Notes: generated from the letters alone by a model not told the origin. DNA of 64,000 nt from Pseudomonas sp. ANT_H4 (GCF_008369295.1 NZ_VOBG01000001.1:434001-498000); one strand, 5' to 3'; shown: positions 45,319 through 54,429, numbered from the stretch's first letter. Translations and numbers: made by a program.

Positions 45319-45435
45319 GCAGGGGATTTCCATAAAACCGTTGAAATTCAGGCCGCGCAGTATGCGACTAAACGCAGCCTGTACGACAGACCGGAGACGC
45401 AGTTAAGCTGGTCATACTTTGTTGGAGTTCATCGA

Positions 45436-45828
45436 ATGCTGACCCTGGGAAATATCTTCGTGCTGATGCTGCTGGCGACCGCTGCCGCCTGGGTGTGGCA
45501 CAACCACGGCCTACGCGAGCGGGCGCTGGAACGGGTCAAGCAGCATTGCGCCAAGCTCGATATCGAACTGCTCGATGGCGCCGTGGCGTTGAAACGCATC
45601 GGTTTTGTGAAAGATGCCAACGGTCGTCGACGGTTAGCGCGGGTCTACAACTTTGAGTTCACCGTGACCGGTGAGGCGCGACACCCTGGGACCATCACCC
45701 AGTTCGGCGCCCACAGTGCGCAGATTGAACTGGCGCCCTACCCCTTCGAGATCAAGACGCCACTGCCCAGCGCCGAGGTGATTGAGATGAGCCAGTGGCG
45801 CCAGGAGCACGGCAAGGGCCGTCAGTAA
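45436..45828 (+). CDS. DUF3301 membrane-anchored protein
   Basis: A 130-aa protein with one N-terminal membrane helix (LGNIFVLMLLATAAAWVWHNHGLRE) followed by a conserved RALERVKQHCAKLDIELLDGAVAL segment, the DUF3301 pattern. A GGAG ribosome site lies upstream of the ATG at 45436; the longer frame to 44662 is antisense to pdxY and rejected. Function is unknown. Its last 7 bases overlap the stop of the convergent cobW-like gene. Confidence 0.85.
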   Translation: MLTLGNIFVLMLLATAAAWVWHNHGLRERALERVKQHCAKLDIELLDGAVALKRIGFVKDANGRRRLARVYNFEFTVTGEARHPGTITQFGAHSAQIELAPYPFEIKTPLPSAEVIEMSQWRQEHGKGRQ

Positions 45829-46796
45829 CGGCAATCGGCCAATCCGCGCTGCAAGCTGACGACGTCCTGCGCCTCGCTGAAAATCAGCTCAACCCGCGAA
45901 TCCCGACGCCACTCACTGGGCTGCCAGGTTATCGTGATGTTATCCACAGCGTTGGCTGAAACCCAACCATCAGGACTGTGGATAACCAGCTTGGCCCGCC
46001 GCCAGTCCAGTGCTTCCAGCCATTGCCGCACACGCTGCGGGTCCAATTGCTGGCTCGGATGCCAGCGCCAGCCAATGCTCCAGCCACCTTCCTGGGCCTG
46101 ACTCAGGCAGATCGGCAAGGCCGGATCGCTCCAGATCGCCGACATCTGCGCCACTCCCTTGGGCACCTCGAAGTTATCCACAACGGCGCCGGCCTGTGCT
46201 GAAAGACCCGGAAGTTGCGCCAAAGGCAGGTGCGCCTGGCGCGTCCAGTAAACGGGACAGGCGGGTAACTGACTTTCAATCATCGCGCGCTGCGTGGCGC
46301 TCAGTCCCTCATCCTTGTTCAACACCAGCAAACCGGCGCTGGCCAGGGCCTCGCGTTGTGCGGTCGGCAGCGGTTTTCCCGCTGCCAGGGCCTGGGCGTC
46401 CAGCACCAGCACACAGGGTTGGACCGCCAGCACGTCCTGCCATGGCGCTTCGCGTAGTTGCTTGAGCAGTTGCGCCGGATGACCCAGCCCAGACGGTTCG
46501 ATGAACAACCGATCCGGCTTTGCCTTACGCAACAAACGGCCCAGTCCTACCTGAAACGGCACACCATTGACGCAACACAGGCAACCGCCCGCCACTTCGC
46601 CCAAGGCAATACCGTCGTCATCGCGGGTCAGCAGTGCCGCGTCCAGGCCGATCTGCCCAAACTCATTGATCAACACCGCCCAGCGCTCGTTGGCCGGGCG
46701 TTGGCTGAGCAGGTGTTTGATCAGGCTGGTCTTGCCGGCGCCCAAAGGGCCGGCAATCACGTGGGTAGGGATGTTCTGCAGCATGTTGGACATCAT
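45822..46796 (-). CDS. CobW/COG0523-family GTP-binding metallochaperone
   Basis: A 324-aa G3E-family GTPase. Walker A is GPLGAGKT (residues 16-23), the metal-binding motif is GGCLCC (Cys about 72, 74, 75), and a C-terminal CobW_C domain is present. It is the last gene of a minus-strand operon dksA2-zigA-DUF1826-cobW under a Zur box, so zinc supply to apo-proteins in starvation is the likely role. The gene contains three exact DnaA-box 9-mers. Start may be 46796, 46793 or 46784. Confidence 0.9.
   Translation of the reverse strand: MMSNMLQNIPTHVIAGPLGAGKTSLIKHLLSQRPANERWAVLINEFGQIGLDAALLTRDDDGIALGEVAGGCLCCVNGVPFQVGLGRLLRKAKPDRLFIEPSGLGHPAQLLKQLREAPWQDVLAVQPCVLVLDAQALAAGKPLPTAQREALASAGLLVLNKDEGLSATQRAMIESQLPACPVYWTRQAHLPLAQLPGLSAQAGAVVDNFEVPKGVAQMSAIWSDPALPICLSQAQEGGWSIGWRWHPSQQLDPQRVRQWLEALDWRRAKLVIHSPDGWVSANAVDNITITWQPSEWRRDSRVELIFSEAQDVVSLQRGLADCRY
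45940..46182. other. Three exact DnaA-box 9-mers inside the cobW-like gene
   Basis: TTATCCACA at 45940-45948 and 46174-46182, and its complement TGTGGATAA at 45977-45985. They encode ordinary residues (VDN, VIH, VDN). A random 64-kb double strand would hold about 0.5 copies of an exact 9-mer. Confidence 0.7.
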
Positions 46797-46829
46797 TCTG
46801 ACCGTGTAGAGAGGTTTGATCCTACCCGG

Positions 46830-47474
46830 TTACGCCAACCAATCCAGCGTCAGAATCAGCCGTCGTTGATCACCCGTCAGCTGCGGCGAGCGATGGATCA
46901 GGCCGAATCCTTCATTGCCGTGCCACTTTTCGCCTTTGAGCAAGGCCACTTCCCCGCAATGGACTTGCTCGATGTTGTGCTCGGGTTCTGCGTCTGCCTG
47001 ACTCAGGTGCCGCCGCTCCATGACCCCTTCCCGCAACCATTGACTGCCAATCCCCGCGTAAGTGGTGATCAGCCGCACCGGCACATGATCGACGTGAAAA
47101 CGCGGGCACATGGCTTTGTCCAACAGCCTTAACCGCACACCAATGCGCTTGGCACCGAGCAAACAGGCAAAGCCGCTGATCAGCCACGACACATCGGCGA
47201 TAAACCCTTCATAGCCTTCAATATCGCTGAAATTCGACGCAAAACTGCGCAAGTTTGGCTCATCATCTTCGCTGGCCAGTTCAACGACCAACGATTCGGC
47301 CAACGGCTCATTTCGCGATAGCAGTAAGGTGCCGAACTCGGCGATATGCAGCGGCAACTGACGCTGCCACAGCGCCAGGTTCACGCCGTCTTCCAGGATG
47401 TCGGTCAGCACGGCCGGGGGTTTCCCCAGGCTCTGGCGGATCACCGGGCGCAATTTCATTATCGGTGCAAGCAT
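46830..47474 (-). CDS. DUF1826 protein of the zinc-starvation operon
   Basis: A 214-aa protein of the DUF1826 family. It has conserved blocks such as LLDKAMCPRFHVDHVPVRLITTYAGIGSQWL and GEVALLKGEKWHGNEGFGLIHRSP, with several His and Cys that could bind metal. It resembles proteins co-regulated with zigA in Zur regulons of Pseudomonas. The start codon overlaps the last base of zigA. A shorter form starts at MKLRPV (47459). A cupin-like oxygenase-type role is possible but unproved. Confidence 0.85.
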   Translation of the reverse strand: MLAPIMKLRPVIRQSLGKPPAVLTDILEDGVNLALWQRQLPLHIAEFGTLLLSRNEPLAESLVVELASEDDEPNLRSFASNFSDIEGYEGFIADVSWLISGFACLLGAKRIGVRLRLLDKAMCPRFHVDHVPVRLITTYAGIGSQWLREGVMERRHLSQADAEPEHNIEQVHCGEVALLKGEKWHGNEGFGLIHRSPQLTGDQRRLILTLDWLA

Positions 47475-48682
47475 CAGGCGGCAGCCTCCTCATACCAAGG
47501 GCCAAAGGGATCAGCCAGCAAGCGCCAGCCTTCGACGCCCAGGACCATTTCTTCATCGGTCAGCAGGCAAGCGTCCAGTTCAGTAGTCATCCTCGCAAAG
47601 TCGATGTTCTGCCCGATAAACACCAGTTCCTGACGGCAGTCTCCGGTGCTCAGTTGCCAGTTACCCATGATTGCCGCGACATTTTCTTCGTCCTGTGGCC
47701 ACTCGCTCTTCGGCACAAAGCGCCACCAGCGTCCGGCAAAACCATGGCGCATCAAGCCTCCGGCCTGGGACCAGCTTCCCGCGTCCTGGTGCTTGCTGGC
47801 CAACCAGAAAAAACCCTTGGAGCGCAGCAATTTGCCGTTAACCCACGGGCGGTCGATAAAGTCGAAAAAGCGTTGGGGATGGAACGGGCGACGGGCTCGA
47901 TAAGCAGTGGACGCGATACCGTATTCCTCGGTTTCAGGTACATGTTCGCCGCGCAGCTCCTGCAACCAGCCTGGCGCCTGGGCCGCGCGTTCAAAGTCGA
48001 ACCGGCGGGTATTGAGAATCTCCGCTAGCGGCACTTCGCCCATGACCATCGGGATGATGTGCGCCTGGGAATTGAGGCACGCCAGGATCGCCATCAATTC
48101 CTGGCGCTCGCTGCTGCTGATCAGATCAATCTTGCTGATCAGGATGACGTCGGCAAATTCGATCTGTTCGATCAGCAGGTCAGTGATGGAGCGCTCGTCC
48201 TCTTCACCGAGGGTTTCACCCCGGGACGCCAGGCTTTCAGCAGCCTGGTAGTCGAGCAGGAAGTTCATGCCGTCGACGACCGTGACCATCGTGTCAAGGC
48301 GTGCGATGTCCGCCAGGCTCTGGCCGTCTTCGTCACGGAAGGTAAAGGTTTCGGCTACCGGCAGCGGTTCGGAAATGCCGGTGGATTCGATCAGCAAGTA
48401 ATCGAAACGACCTTCCTTCGCGAGTTTTCCGACTTCAATGAGCAAGTCTTCACGCAAGGTGCAACAGATGCAGCCGTTGCTCATCTCTACCAGTTTTTCT
48501 TCGGCGCGATTGAGGATGACGTCGCGCTGGACCTCGCCGCCATCAATGTTGATTTCACTCATGTCGTTGACGATCACCGCCACCCGCAGGTTTTCGCGGT
48601 TACGCAAGACATAGTTGAGCAGCGTGCTTTTACCGGCGCCGAGAAAGCCGGAGAGCACAGTAACGGGGAGACGGTTGGGCAT
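47474..48682 (-). CDS. zigA: Zinc-regulated GTPase metallochaperone ZigA
   Basis: A 402-aa COG0523 GTPase with Walker [10 protein letters not shown] (residues 12-20), CICC metal motif (71-74) and a long C-terminal CobW_C domain. Under low zinc this family delivers Zn2+ to client enzymes. The start MPNRLPV at 48682 follows a GAGGAA ribosome site. It is 26 bp after dksA2 and overlaps DUF1826 by one base. Homologs next to dksA2 in Pseudomonas are Zur-repressed. Confidence 0.93.
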   Translation of the reverse strand: MPNRLPVTVLSGFLGAGKSTLLNYVLRNRENLRVAVIVNDMSEINIDGGEVQRDVILNRAEEKLVEMSNGCICCTLREDLLIEVGKLAKEGRFDYLLIESTGISEPLPVAETFTFRDEDGQSLADIARLDTMVTVVDGMNFLLDYQAAESLASRGETLGEEDERSITDLLIEQIEFADVILISKIDLISSSERQELMAILACLNSQAHIIPMVMGEVPLAEILNTRRFDFERAAQAPGWLQELRGEHVPETEEYGIASTAYRARRPFHPQRFFDFIDRPWVNGKLLRSKGFFWLASKHQDAGSWSQAGGLMRHGFAGRWWRFVPKSEWPQDEENVAAIMGNWQLSTGDCRQELVFIGQNIDFARMTTELDACLLTDEEMVLGVEGWRLLADPFGPWYEEAAA

Positions 48683-48708
48683 CAGGTATTCCTCATCAGG
48701 TTGGCCGG

Positions 48709-49113
48709 TCAAATCGCCCGTTGATGGCGTTCGCGCAGCTCTTCACGTTCTTTGGCTTCGATACACAGGGTGGCCGTGGGGCGCAGTAACAGGCGCTTGA
48801 GGCCGATCGGCTCACCCGTTTCGCGACACCAGCCGTATTCACCGCGGGCAAGGTGTTCCAGGGCTTCGTCGATCTTGTCCAACAGCTTTTTTTCCCGCTC
48901 CAGCAGGCGCAGTTGCCATTGGCGCTGTTCTTCGGCGCTGCCGGCATCTGCTGGGTCGCTGTTGGGTTCTTGCTCGCGCAGCACCATAAACTCGGCATCG
49001 ATGCGCGCTTGCAGCTCATTACGCTGCGCCAGCAACAGCTCGCGGAAAAAACCTTGCTGGGCTTCATTCATGTAATAAGCGGGCGATTGAGCGAGGAGGT
49101 CTTGTTCGGTCAT
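48709..49113 (-). CDS. dksA2: Zinc-independent DksA paralog (DksA2)
   Basis: A 134-aa RNA polymerase-binding factor that mediates the stringent response with ppGpp. The tip motif DPAD is at residues 53-56. The C4 zinc finger of DksA is reduced to Cys96/Thr99 and Cys117/Ala120, so no classical zinc site remains. This is the hallmark of DksA2, which replaces DksA when zinc is scarce. The start MTEQDLLAQ is chosen by family length; no strong ribosome site precedes it. A Zur box is 35 bp upstream, so it heads the operon. Confidence 0.94.
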   Translation of the reverse strand: MTEQDLLAQSPAYYMNEAQQGFFRELLLAQRNELQARIDAEFMVLREQEPNSDPADAGSAEEQRQWQLRLLEREKKLLDKIDEALEHLARGEYGWCRETGEPIGLKRLLLRPTATLCIEAKEREELRERHQRAI

Positions 49114-49147
49114 TGGGAGAGGTTCACGGGTCAGGCTGTTTTTTAAT

Positions 49148-49160
49148 GTTATAGTATAAC
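49148..49160. promoter_or_regulatory. Zur box upstream of dksA2
   Basis: GTTATAGTATAAC is a perfect 6-1-6 palindrome matching the gamma-proteobacterial Zur core GTTATANTATAAC. It lies 35 bp upstream of the dksA2 start. Zinc-loaded Zur should repress dksA2-zigA-DUF1826-cobW. Confidence 0.88.
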
Positions 49161-49345
49161 GATGCAAATAAGCCAATTCCTCCTTGCCCACCACGACGAA
49201 GGGCGCAATGCTGGGACCATCGGTACCCCGAGAACTCTATGAAATACGTGTTCTATACCCGGTGAGTGGGCTGGACCAGCCTCAACCGGTTCTCCAGTTC
49301 CGGAGGGTCCAGCGCCAAGTTCACCTGCAGCCGTATTACCGGCTG

Positions 49346-50557
49346 TTAAACCTGGCCTTTTTTCTGCTCCTGGGCCCAGGCCATGTAGCTGTTCACTGGC
49401 GGGTTCTTCTGGAAGTAGCGCTGCAGACCTTCAAACAACCCATCCGCCACCGCCTGTTGATGACGGGGGGTGACCAGTCGCTGACTGTCGCGGGGGTTGG
49501 AAATAAAACCGGTTTCCGCCAGGATCGACGGCACGTCCGGCGACTTGAGCACGGCGAATCCGGCTTGTTCAACACGTTTTTTATGCAACGTTGTGATGCC
49601 CGCCAGACTGCACAACACGGTGCTGCCCAGTTGCAAGCTGGCGGCGATGGTGGCGTTCATCGACATGTCGAGGATCACCCCTGCCAACATCGGGTCCTTG
49701 TCCTTGAGACTCAGCAGGCTAGTGGCACCCAGCAGATCAACGCCGTTTTCCCGTTGAGCCAAGAAGCGCGCCGTTGCCGACGTCGCACCGCCCTCTGACA
49801 ATGCATAGACCGAAGCGCCAGACGCCGAGAGCCGTGGCGCCGCATCGGCGTGCACCGAGATGAACATGTCGGCGTTGTGCTTGCGGGCGATCTCCACCCG
49901 TTTGCGCAGTGGCACGAAGAAGTCGTCGTTGCGCACCAGTTTCACGTCGAAGCCCTTCTCACGCTTCAAGCGTTTGGCCAGCAACTGGGCGATGGACAGC
50001 ACCACGTCTTTTTCTCGCTCGCCCTTGGAACCGATGGCGCCGGGATCTTTGCCGCCGTGACCGGGGTCGACCACCACGATGATGTCGCGCTTCAGGTGAG
50101 CCTTGCCCACCGAAGCAATCAGCGGCGCTGTGGCAGCAGCTATGTGCAAAGGCGCTTTCGTGGCATTGGTCAAGTCCAGCACCAGGCGATGACTTTGGCC
50201 ATCCTGAGGCGCCAAGAGAAAGCTGTTGAGCTGCATCGGCGCGGCAAGATCGAGGACGATCCGTGTGTCGCCCTTGCCGAAATGTCCCGAGCGAATCGAG
50301 GTAATGCCGCTGTTGGTCAGGGCCAGTTGGCTGAAATCTCCGCTCAGGCCAGCGCCGCTAAGGTCAATGATCAGCCGTTCGGGGGCTGTCAGGGAAAAGG
50401 TCTTGTATTGCACCGGACCGCTGAGATCGAACACCACCCGCAGTTTGTCGTCCGAGCGCCAGAGCCGGGCATTGCGGATTTGCGTGGCAGAAACCCTGAA
50501 GGGCAAAACGAATGCCGCACTGGCCAGCAGCAGGTTAAGGAGTTGACGTCTGTGCAT
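49346..50557 (-). CDS. amiA: N-acetylmuramoyl-L-alanine amidase with AMIN domain (AmiA/AmiC type)
   Basis: A 403-aa periplasmic zinc amidase that cleaves peptidoglycan stem peptides at cell division. It has a signal peptide (MHRRQLLNLLLASAAFVLPFRVSA, twin-Arg only as RR), an AMIN domain (about residues 27-135), and amidase_3 (about 160-385). Zinc and catalytic residues are in DPGHGGKDPGA, GEREKD, SVHADA and ILAETGFISN. It lies between two Zur-controlled operons and shares the folE2 upstream region. P. aeruginosa has the same placement, so zinc-dependent control is plausible. Confidence 0.92.
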   Translation of the reverse strand: MHRRQLLNLLLASAAFVLPFRVSATQIRNARLWRSDDKLRVVFDLSGPVQYKTFSLTAPERLIIDLSGAGLSGDFSQLALTNSGITSIRSGHFGKGDTRIVLDLAAPMQLNSFLLAPQDGQSHRLVLDLTNATKAPLHIAAATAPLIASVGKAHLKRDIIVVVDPGHGGKDPGAIGSKGEREKDVVLSIAQLLAKRLKREKGFDVKLVRNDDFFVPLRKRVEIARKHNADMFISVHADAAPRLSASGASVYALSEGGATSATARFLAQRENGVDLLGATSLLSLKDKDPMLAGVILDMSMNATIAASLQLGSTVLCSLAGITTLHKKRVEQAGFAVLKSPDVPSILAETGFISNPRDSQRLVTPRHQQAVADGLFEGLQRYFQKNPPVNSYMAWAQEQKKGQV

Positions 50558-50641
50558 GACTTACACCGCAAATAAAGGAGCGTCCGTGCTCGACATAACT
50601 GATTAAAAGACCGGAGCAGAAAAACCATCGCCGCCACAATA

Positions 50642-50654
50642 GTTATAATATAAC
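50642..50654. promoter_or_regulatory. Zur box between amiA and folE2
   Basis: GTTATAATATAAC is a perfect palindrome identical to the dksA2 site except at the centre base. It lies 32 bp upstream of the folE2 frame start and 84 bp from the amiA ATG. It could control both divergent transcripts. Confidence 0.88.
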
Positions 50655-50674
50655 ATGTCTTTTTAATCCCAACG

Positions 50675-51583
50675 ATGGACCTGCTCATGAATGCGCTGAC
50701 TCTGCCGGATATCGCCGCGCAGGCTTCACGCCAAGCCTTGCCACTGGACTGGGTGGGCATGTGCGGCATTGCCCTTCCTGTCCTGATCGACGGCCAGCGC
50801 CTGAATGCCAAGGCCGATGCAGGTGTGAGCCTCGACGACAGTGAGGCGCGCGGCATTCATATGTCGCGCCTGTATCTGGCGCTGGAAATGCTTGAACAAG
50901 AAAGCCTGACACCGGCGCTGTTGCGTCAAGTGTTGCAGCGCTTCCTCGATAGCCATGAAGGTCTGTCCCATAACGCCAACCTGCGTATTCACACAAATTT
51001 ACTGCTCAAACGCCCTGCACTGGTCAGTCCTTTGGCTGGCTGGAAAAATTATCCGGTAAGCATCGAGGCGCGTTTTGAAAAGCAGATGTTCCACGTGGAA
51101 CTAAAAATTGACGTTACCTACTCGTCAACCTGTCCTTGCTCGGCCGCGCTCGCCAGACAGTTGATTCAGCAGCAATTTGTCGATGATTTCGCTAACACCC
51201 CTTTGCAACACGAGGACGTGCTGGCTTGGCTGGGCAGCACGAAAGGCATCGTCGCCACACCTCACAGCCAGCGCAGCAGCGCGCAATTGCAGGTCCAGTT
51301 GCAAAGCAACACTCACAACCTGCCGCTGATTGAGCTGATTAATGCCGCCGAAGCCGCTCTCGGCACCGCCGTGCAAACTGCCGTGAAGCGGGCCGACGAA
51401 CAAGCCTTCGCCTTGGCCAACGGCCAGAACCTGATGTTCTGTGAGGACGCAGCCCGCCGCTTGAATATGGCGCTGAAACGTTCAGACGCGGTACACGCCT
51501 TCCACTTGAAAGTGGTCCACGCAGAAAGCCTGCACGCTCACGACGCTGTAGCAGAAAGCCGTTGGACGAGGGCATCCGCATGA
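50675..51583 (+). CDS. folE2: GTP cyclohydrolase I type IB (FolE2)
   Basis: First step of folate synthesis, replacing zinc-dependent FolE in zinc limitation because it works with other divalent metals. The 302-aa (or 298-aa from MNALTLP at 50687) protein has the COG1469 motif YSSTCPCSAALARQ with the metal-binding cysteine, and the C-terminal FHLKVVHAESLHAHDAVA. It directly follows a Zur box and its stop overlaps the ABC ATPase start (ATGA). All genes down to pyrC-like 56326 are translationally coupled in one operon. Confidence 0.94.
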   Translation: MDLLMNALTLPDIAAQASRQALPLDWVGMCGIALPVLIDGQRLNAKADAGVSLDDSEARGIHMSRLYLALEMLEQESLTPALLRQVLQRFLDSHEGLSHNANLRIHTNLLLKRPALVSPLAGWKNYPVSIEARFEKQMFHVELKIDVTYSSTCPCSAALARQLIQQQFVDDFANTPLQHEDVLAWLGSTKGIVATPHSQRSSAQLQVQLQSNTHNLPLIELINAAEAALGTAVQTAVKRADEQAFALANGQNLMFCEDAARRLNMALKRSDAVHAFHLKVVHAESLHAHDAVAESRWTRASA

Positions 51584-52248
51584 TCAGTTGCAAAGCGTTG
51601 CGCTGGGGGGCGCCTGGCCAACCACTAACACCTGCAGTGGATTTCGAACTGGCCAAAGGCAGCCTCACCGGTGTGATCGGCGCCAACGGCTCCGGCAAAA
51701 GCAGCCTGCTGAAAGTCATCGCCGGCTTGCAGAAACCTCTGGCCGGAAAAGTCGTACTGGAAACTCCACGGCGCGGCAGTCTGTCATTCCTGCCACAGCA
51801 GCAACACTTGGACCGCCAGTTTCCGATCAGCCTGCAAGAATTAGTGGCCGCCGGCTTCTGGGGCAGTAAACAAACACCTCAACAACGCAGCCAACGCCTT
51901 CAGGCCGTACTGGACGACTGGTGCCTCAGCGGCCTGGAGCATCGCCCGTTGATGGCCCTGTCCGGCGGCGAACTGCAACGCGCCCTCCTCGCTCGCATGA
52001 GCCTGGCCGAAGCGCCTGTGCTGTTGCTCGACGAACCCCATGCTGCCCTTGACGAAGACGGCCAAGCGTTGCTGTGGAAACATGTCCATGCCTGGCACGC
52101 CGAAGGTCGCACGCTGCTGGTGGTGTGTCATGACCTGGCCGCTGTGCGCCAACACATCCCCCAGGCATTGCAGATCAAGAACAGCGGTTGCGTCCTGGCA
52201 CCCAGTCACGAATTGATCCGTCAGCAACCCCAGATGCAGGTGGCCTGA
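51580..52248 (+). CDS. Metal ABC transporter ATP-binding protein (ZnuC/MntB-like)
   Basis: A 222-aa ATPase with Walker A GANGSGKSS (about residues 37-45), signature LSGGELQRALLARM and Walker B VLLLDEPHAALDEDG. The start MISCKALRWG at 51580 overlaps the folE2 stop. Next genes are a matched permease and binding protein, so it energises uptake of zinc or possibly manganese. It is a second system distinct from canonical znuABC, which is not in this window. Confidence 0.9.
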   Translation: MISCKALRWGAPGQPLTPAVDFELAKGSLTGVIGANGSGKSSLLKVIAGLQKPLAGKVVLETPRRGSLSFLPQQQHLDRQFPISLQELVAAGFWGSKQTPQQRSQRLQAVLDDWCLSGLEHRPLMALSGGELQRALLARMSLAEAPVLLLDEPHAALDEDGQALLWKHVHAWHAEGRTLLVVCHDLAAVRQHIPQALQIKNSGCVLAPSHELIRQQPQMQVA

Positions 52249-53114
52249 TGCACATCGCCGCCCACCTATGGATGCCGTTCAACGACTTCGTATTTATGCA
52301 GCGCGCATTGCTCGGTGGCCTGGTCCTGGCCTGCAGCACCGCCCCACTCGGCGTGTTCCTGATCCTGCGCCGCATGAGTCTGATCGGCGACGCCGTGGCC
52401 CACGGCATCCTCCCCGGTGCGGCGTTGGGCTTCTGGTTCGCCGGCCTGAGTCTGCCCGCTCTGACCATCGGCGGCCTCGGTGCTGGCCTGAGCATGGCTG
52501 GATTGGCCGCGTGGATCACCCGCCGCACCGGCCTTCGCGAAGACGCCAGCCTCGCCGCCATTTACCCGATTTCCCTGGCCAGCGGCGTACTAATCCTCGG
52601 CATGGCCGGCAAGCGCCTGGACCTGCTGCACCTGCTGTTCGGCTCGGCCCTGGCGGTGGACGGGCCGACCCTCACCGGCATGATCTGGGTGTCCGGCTTC
52701 AGCCTGATCGCTATGGCGTTGATCTATAAACCGCTGCTGCTGGACACCCTCGACCCGCTGTTCCTGCAAACAGTCAGCCGCCTCGGACCGTTGGCCCACG
52801 GCGTGTTCCTGACCCTGGTGGTGCTGAACCTGGTGATCGGCTTCCAGGCCATCGGCGCCTTGATGGTGGTCGGTTTGATGATGTTGCCAGCAGCGGCTTC
52901 ACGCTTCTGGAGCCGGCGCCTGCCGGTGTTGATCGTGGTATCGGCGGTGCTGGGATGCCTGTCGGTGTGGCTTGGCTTGTTGCTGTCGTTCTACTACTCG
53001 CTGCCCAGCGGCCCGGCGATTGTGCTGGTGGCTGGCGGTTTGTACTTGCTGTCCGTGGTCTTCGGTCCGGTGCACGGCTTGCTGCGCCGCCCGCCTTTGC
53101 TTACATCCCAATGA
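52248..53114 (+). CDS. Metal ABC transporter permease (ABC-3 family)
   Basis: A 288-aa inner-membrane permease with about 8 helices. ABC-3 family landmarks are PLGVFLILRRMSLIGDAVAHGILPG and TVVNLVIGFQAIGALMVVGLMMLPAA-like (here VVLNLVIGFQAIGALMVVG). The ATG at 52248 overlaps the ATPase stop codon (TGATG); the longer frame from 52188 is rejected. It pairs with the preceding ATPase and following binding protein. Confidence 0.92.
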   Translation: MHIAAHLWMPFNDFVFMQRALLGGLVLACSTAPLGVFLILRRMSLIGDAVAHGILPGAALGFWFAGLSLPALTIGGLGAGLSMAGLAAWITRRTGLREDASLAAIYPISLASGVLILGMAGKRLDLLHLLFGSALAVDGPTLTGMIWVSGFSLIAMALIYKPLLLDTLDPLFLQTVSRLGPLAHGVFLTLVVLNLVIGFQAIGALMVVGLMMLPAAASRFWSRRLPVLIVVSAVLGCLSVWLGLLLSFYYSLPSGPAIVLVAGGLYLLSVVFGPVHGLLRRPPLLTSQ

Positions 53115-53125
53115 GGTGTTTCCCG

Positions 53126-54010
53126 ATGCGCGCTCTACTCGTGCTGTTCAGTGTCTCGCTGGCGCTGTCGTTCGCGACCGTCCAGGCGGCGGACAAGCTT
53201 CAGGTGGTCACCAGTTTCAGCATCCTTGCCGACATGACTCATCAGGTTGGCGGTGACCATATCCAGATCAGCAACATGGTCGGCCCTGACGCCGATGCCC
53301 ACACGTACGAACCAACCCCGGACGATGCCAAGGCGCTGCTCACGGCCAAGGTGATTATCAAGAACGGCCTGGGTTTCGAACCGTGGCTGGATCGACTGGT
53401 CACCAGCACCGAGACCAAGGCCACAGTGGTTACCGCCAGCAAAGGCGTAATTCCCCGCACCATGGACGAAGATGGCGACACCATCCCCGACCCACACGCC
53501 TGGCACAACCTGGCCAACACCGAACTCTACGTGAACAACATCACCAAAGCCCTGATCGCGGCGGACCCAGCCAACAAAGCGGACTACCAGCACAACAGCC
53601 AGGTCTACCTGAATGAAATCTACCGCCTGCTGGCCGAAGCCAAGGCCAAGTTAGGTTCGCTACCACCGGGCAATCGCCGCATCGTCACCTCCCATGACGC
53701 CTTCGGCTATCTCGGTCAGGCCTACGGTATCGACTTCATGGCACCTCAAGGTCTGTCCACCGAACGCGACCCCTCTGCTGCCGAAGTCGCCGCGCTGATC
53801 ACCCAAATCCGTCAGACCAAGGTCAAGGCAGTATTCATGGAGAACATGAAGGACGCGCGCCTGCTCAAGCAGATTGCCGACGAAAGCGGCGCCCATATCG
53901 GCGGCACGTTGTACTCGGACGCCCTGACAACCGAAGGTCCGGCCAGTACCTTTACCGGGCTGTTCGAATACAACCTCAACACCTTGTACGACGCCTTGAG
54001 CAAGCCATGA
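53126..54010 (+). CDS. Zinc/manganese ABC transporter substrate-binding protein (ZnuA/TroA cluster)
   Basis: A 294-aa periplasmic receptor with a signal peptide ending VQAAD. Metal-ligand candidates are His in DADAHTYEP, His in DPHAWHN, His in SHDAFGYL and Asp in YSDAL. It lacks the His/Asp-rich loop of high-affinity ZnuA, so manganese or a general zinc role both fit. The start at 53126 is chosen with AGGTG upstream; an alternative ATG at 53111 overlaps the permease stop. Zur control favours zinc. Confidence 0.9.
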   Translation: MRALLVLFSVSLALSFATVQAADKLQVVTSFSILADMTHQVGGDHIQISNMVGPDADAHTYEPTPDDAKALLTAKVIIKNGLGFEPWLDRLVTSTETKATVVTASKGVIPRTMDEDGDTIPDPHAWHNLANTELYVNNITKALIAADPANKADYQHNSQVYLNEIYRLLAEAKAKLGSLPPGNRRIVTSHDAFGYLGQAYGIDFMAPQGLSTERDPSAAEVAALITQIRQTKVKAVFMENMKDARLLKQIADESGAHIGGTLYSDALTTEGPASTFTGLFEYNLNTLYDALSKP

Positions 54011-54429
54011 CCCTGACCATGCTCGATCTGGAAAACGCGGCCCTCGGCAGCCGCTTTCCCCTCGATCAGGTGCTCGGTGCCCTGCCATGGAACAACGATG
54101 GTCTGATTGCCGCCATCGCCCAGCAACACGGCAGCGGCACGGTGCTGATGCTGGCCTGGATGAACCGCCAGGCCCTCGACGAAACCCTGGCCACCGGGCA
54201 GGTCTGCTATTGGTCACGCTCGCGCCAGCGACTGTGGCGCAAAGGCGAGACCTCTGGTCATCGCCAGCAACTGATCGAAGCGCGCCTGGATTGCGACGGC
54301 GACGCTGTGCTGCTGATCGTCGATCAGCAGGGCCCCGCTTGCCACACCGGCCGGCCCTCCTGCTTCTACAACACCATCGCTGACGGCCAAGTGCACATCA
54401 TCACCGCGCCCATCGAGGAACAAGCATGA
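54007..54429 (+). CDS. Phosphoribosyl-AMP cyclohydrolase paralog (HisI-like)
   Basis: A 140-aa HisI-fold enzyme of histidine biosynthesis. The metal motifs are kept: LDCDGDA (Asp95, 97, 99; Cys96) for Mg2+ and Zn2+, and ACHTGRPSC (Cys112, Cys119). The Cys spacing 16 and 7 is as in known zinc-binding HisI. So it is a backup copy induced by zinc starvation but not obviously zinc-free. It overlaps its neighbours at both ends by four bases. Confidence 0.9.
   Translation: MTLTMLDLENAALGSRFPLDQVLGALPWNNDGLIAAIAQQHGSGTVLMLAWMNRQALDETLATGQVCYWSRSRQRLWRKGETSGHRQQLIEARLDCDGDAVLLIVDQQGPACHTGRPSCFYNTIADGQVHIITAPIEEQA

Noticed and set aside
54007..54429. The hisI-like gene as part of a histidine biosynthesis operon
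   Set aside because: No other his gene is near, and it is embedded by overlaps in a Zur-controlled metal operon.
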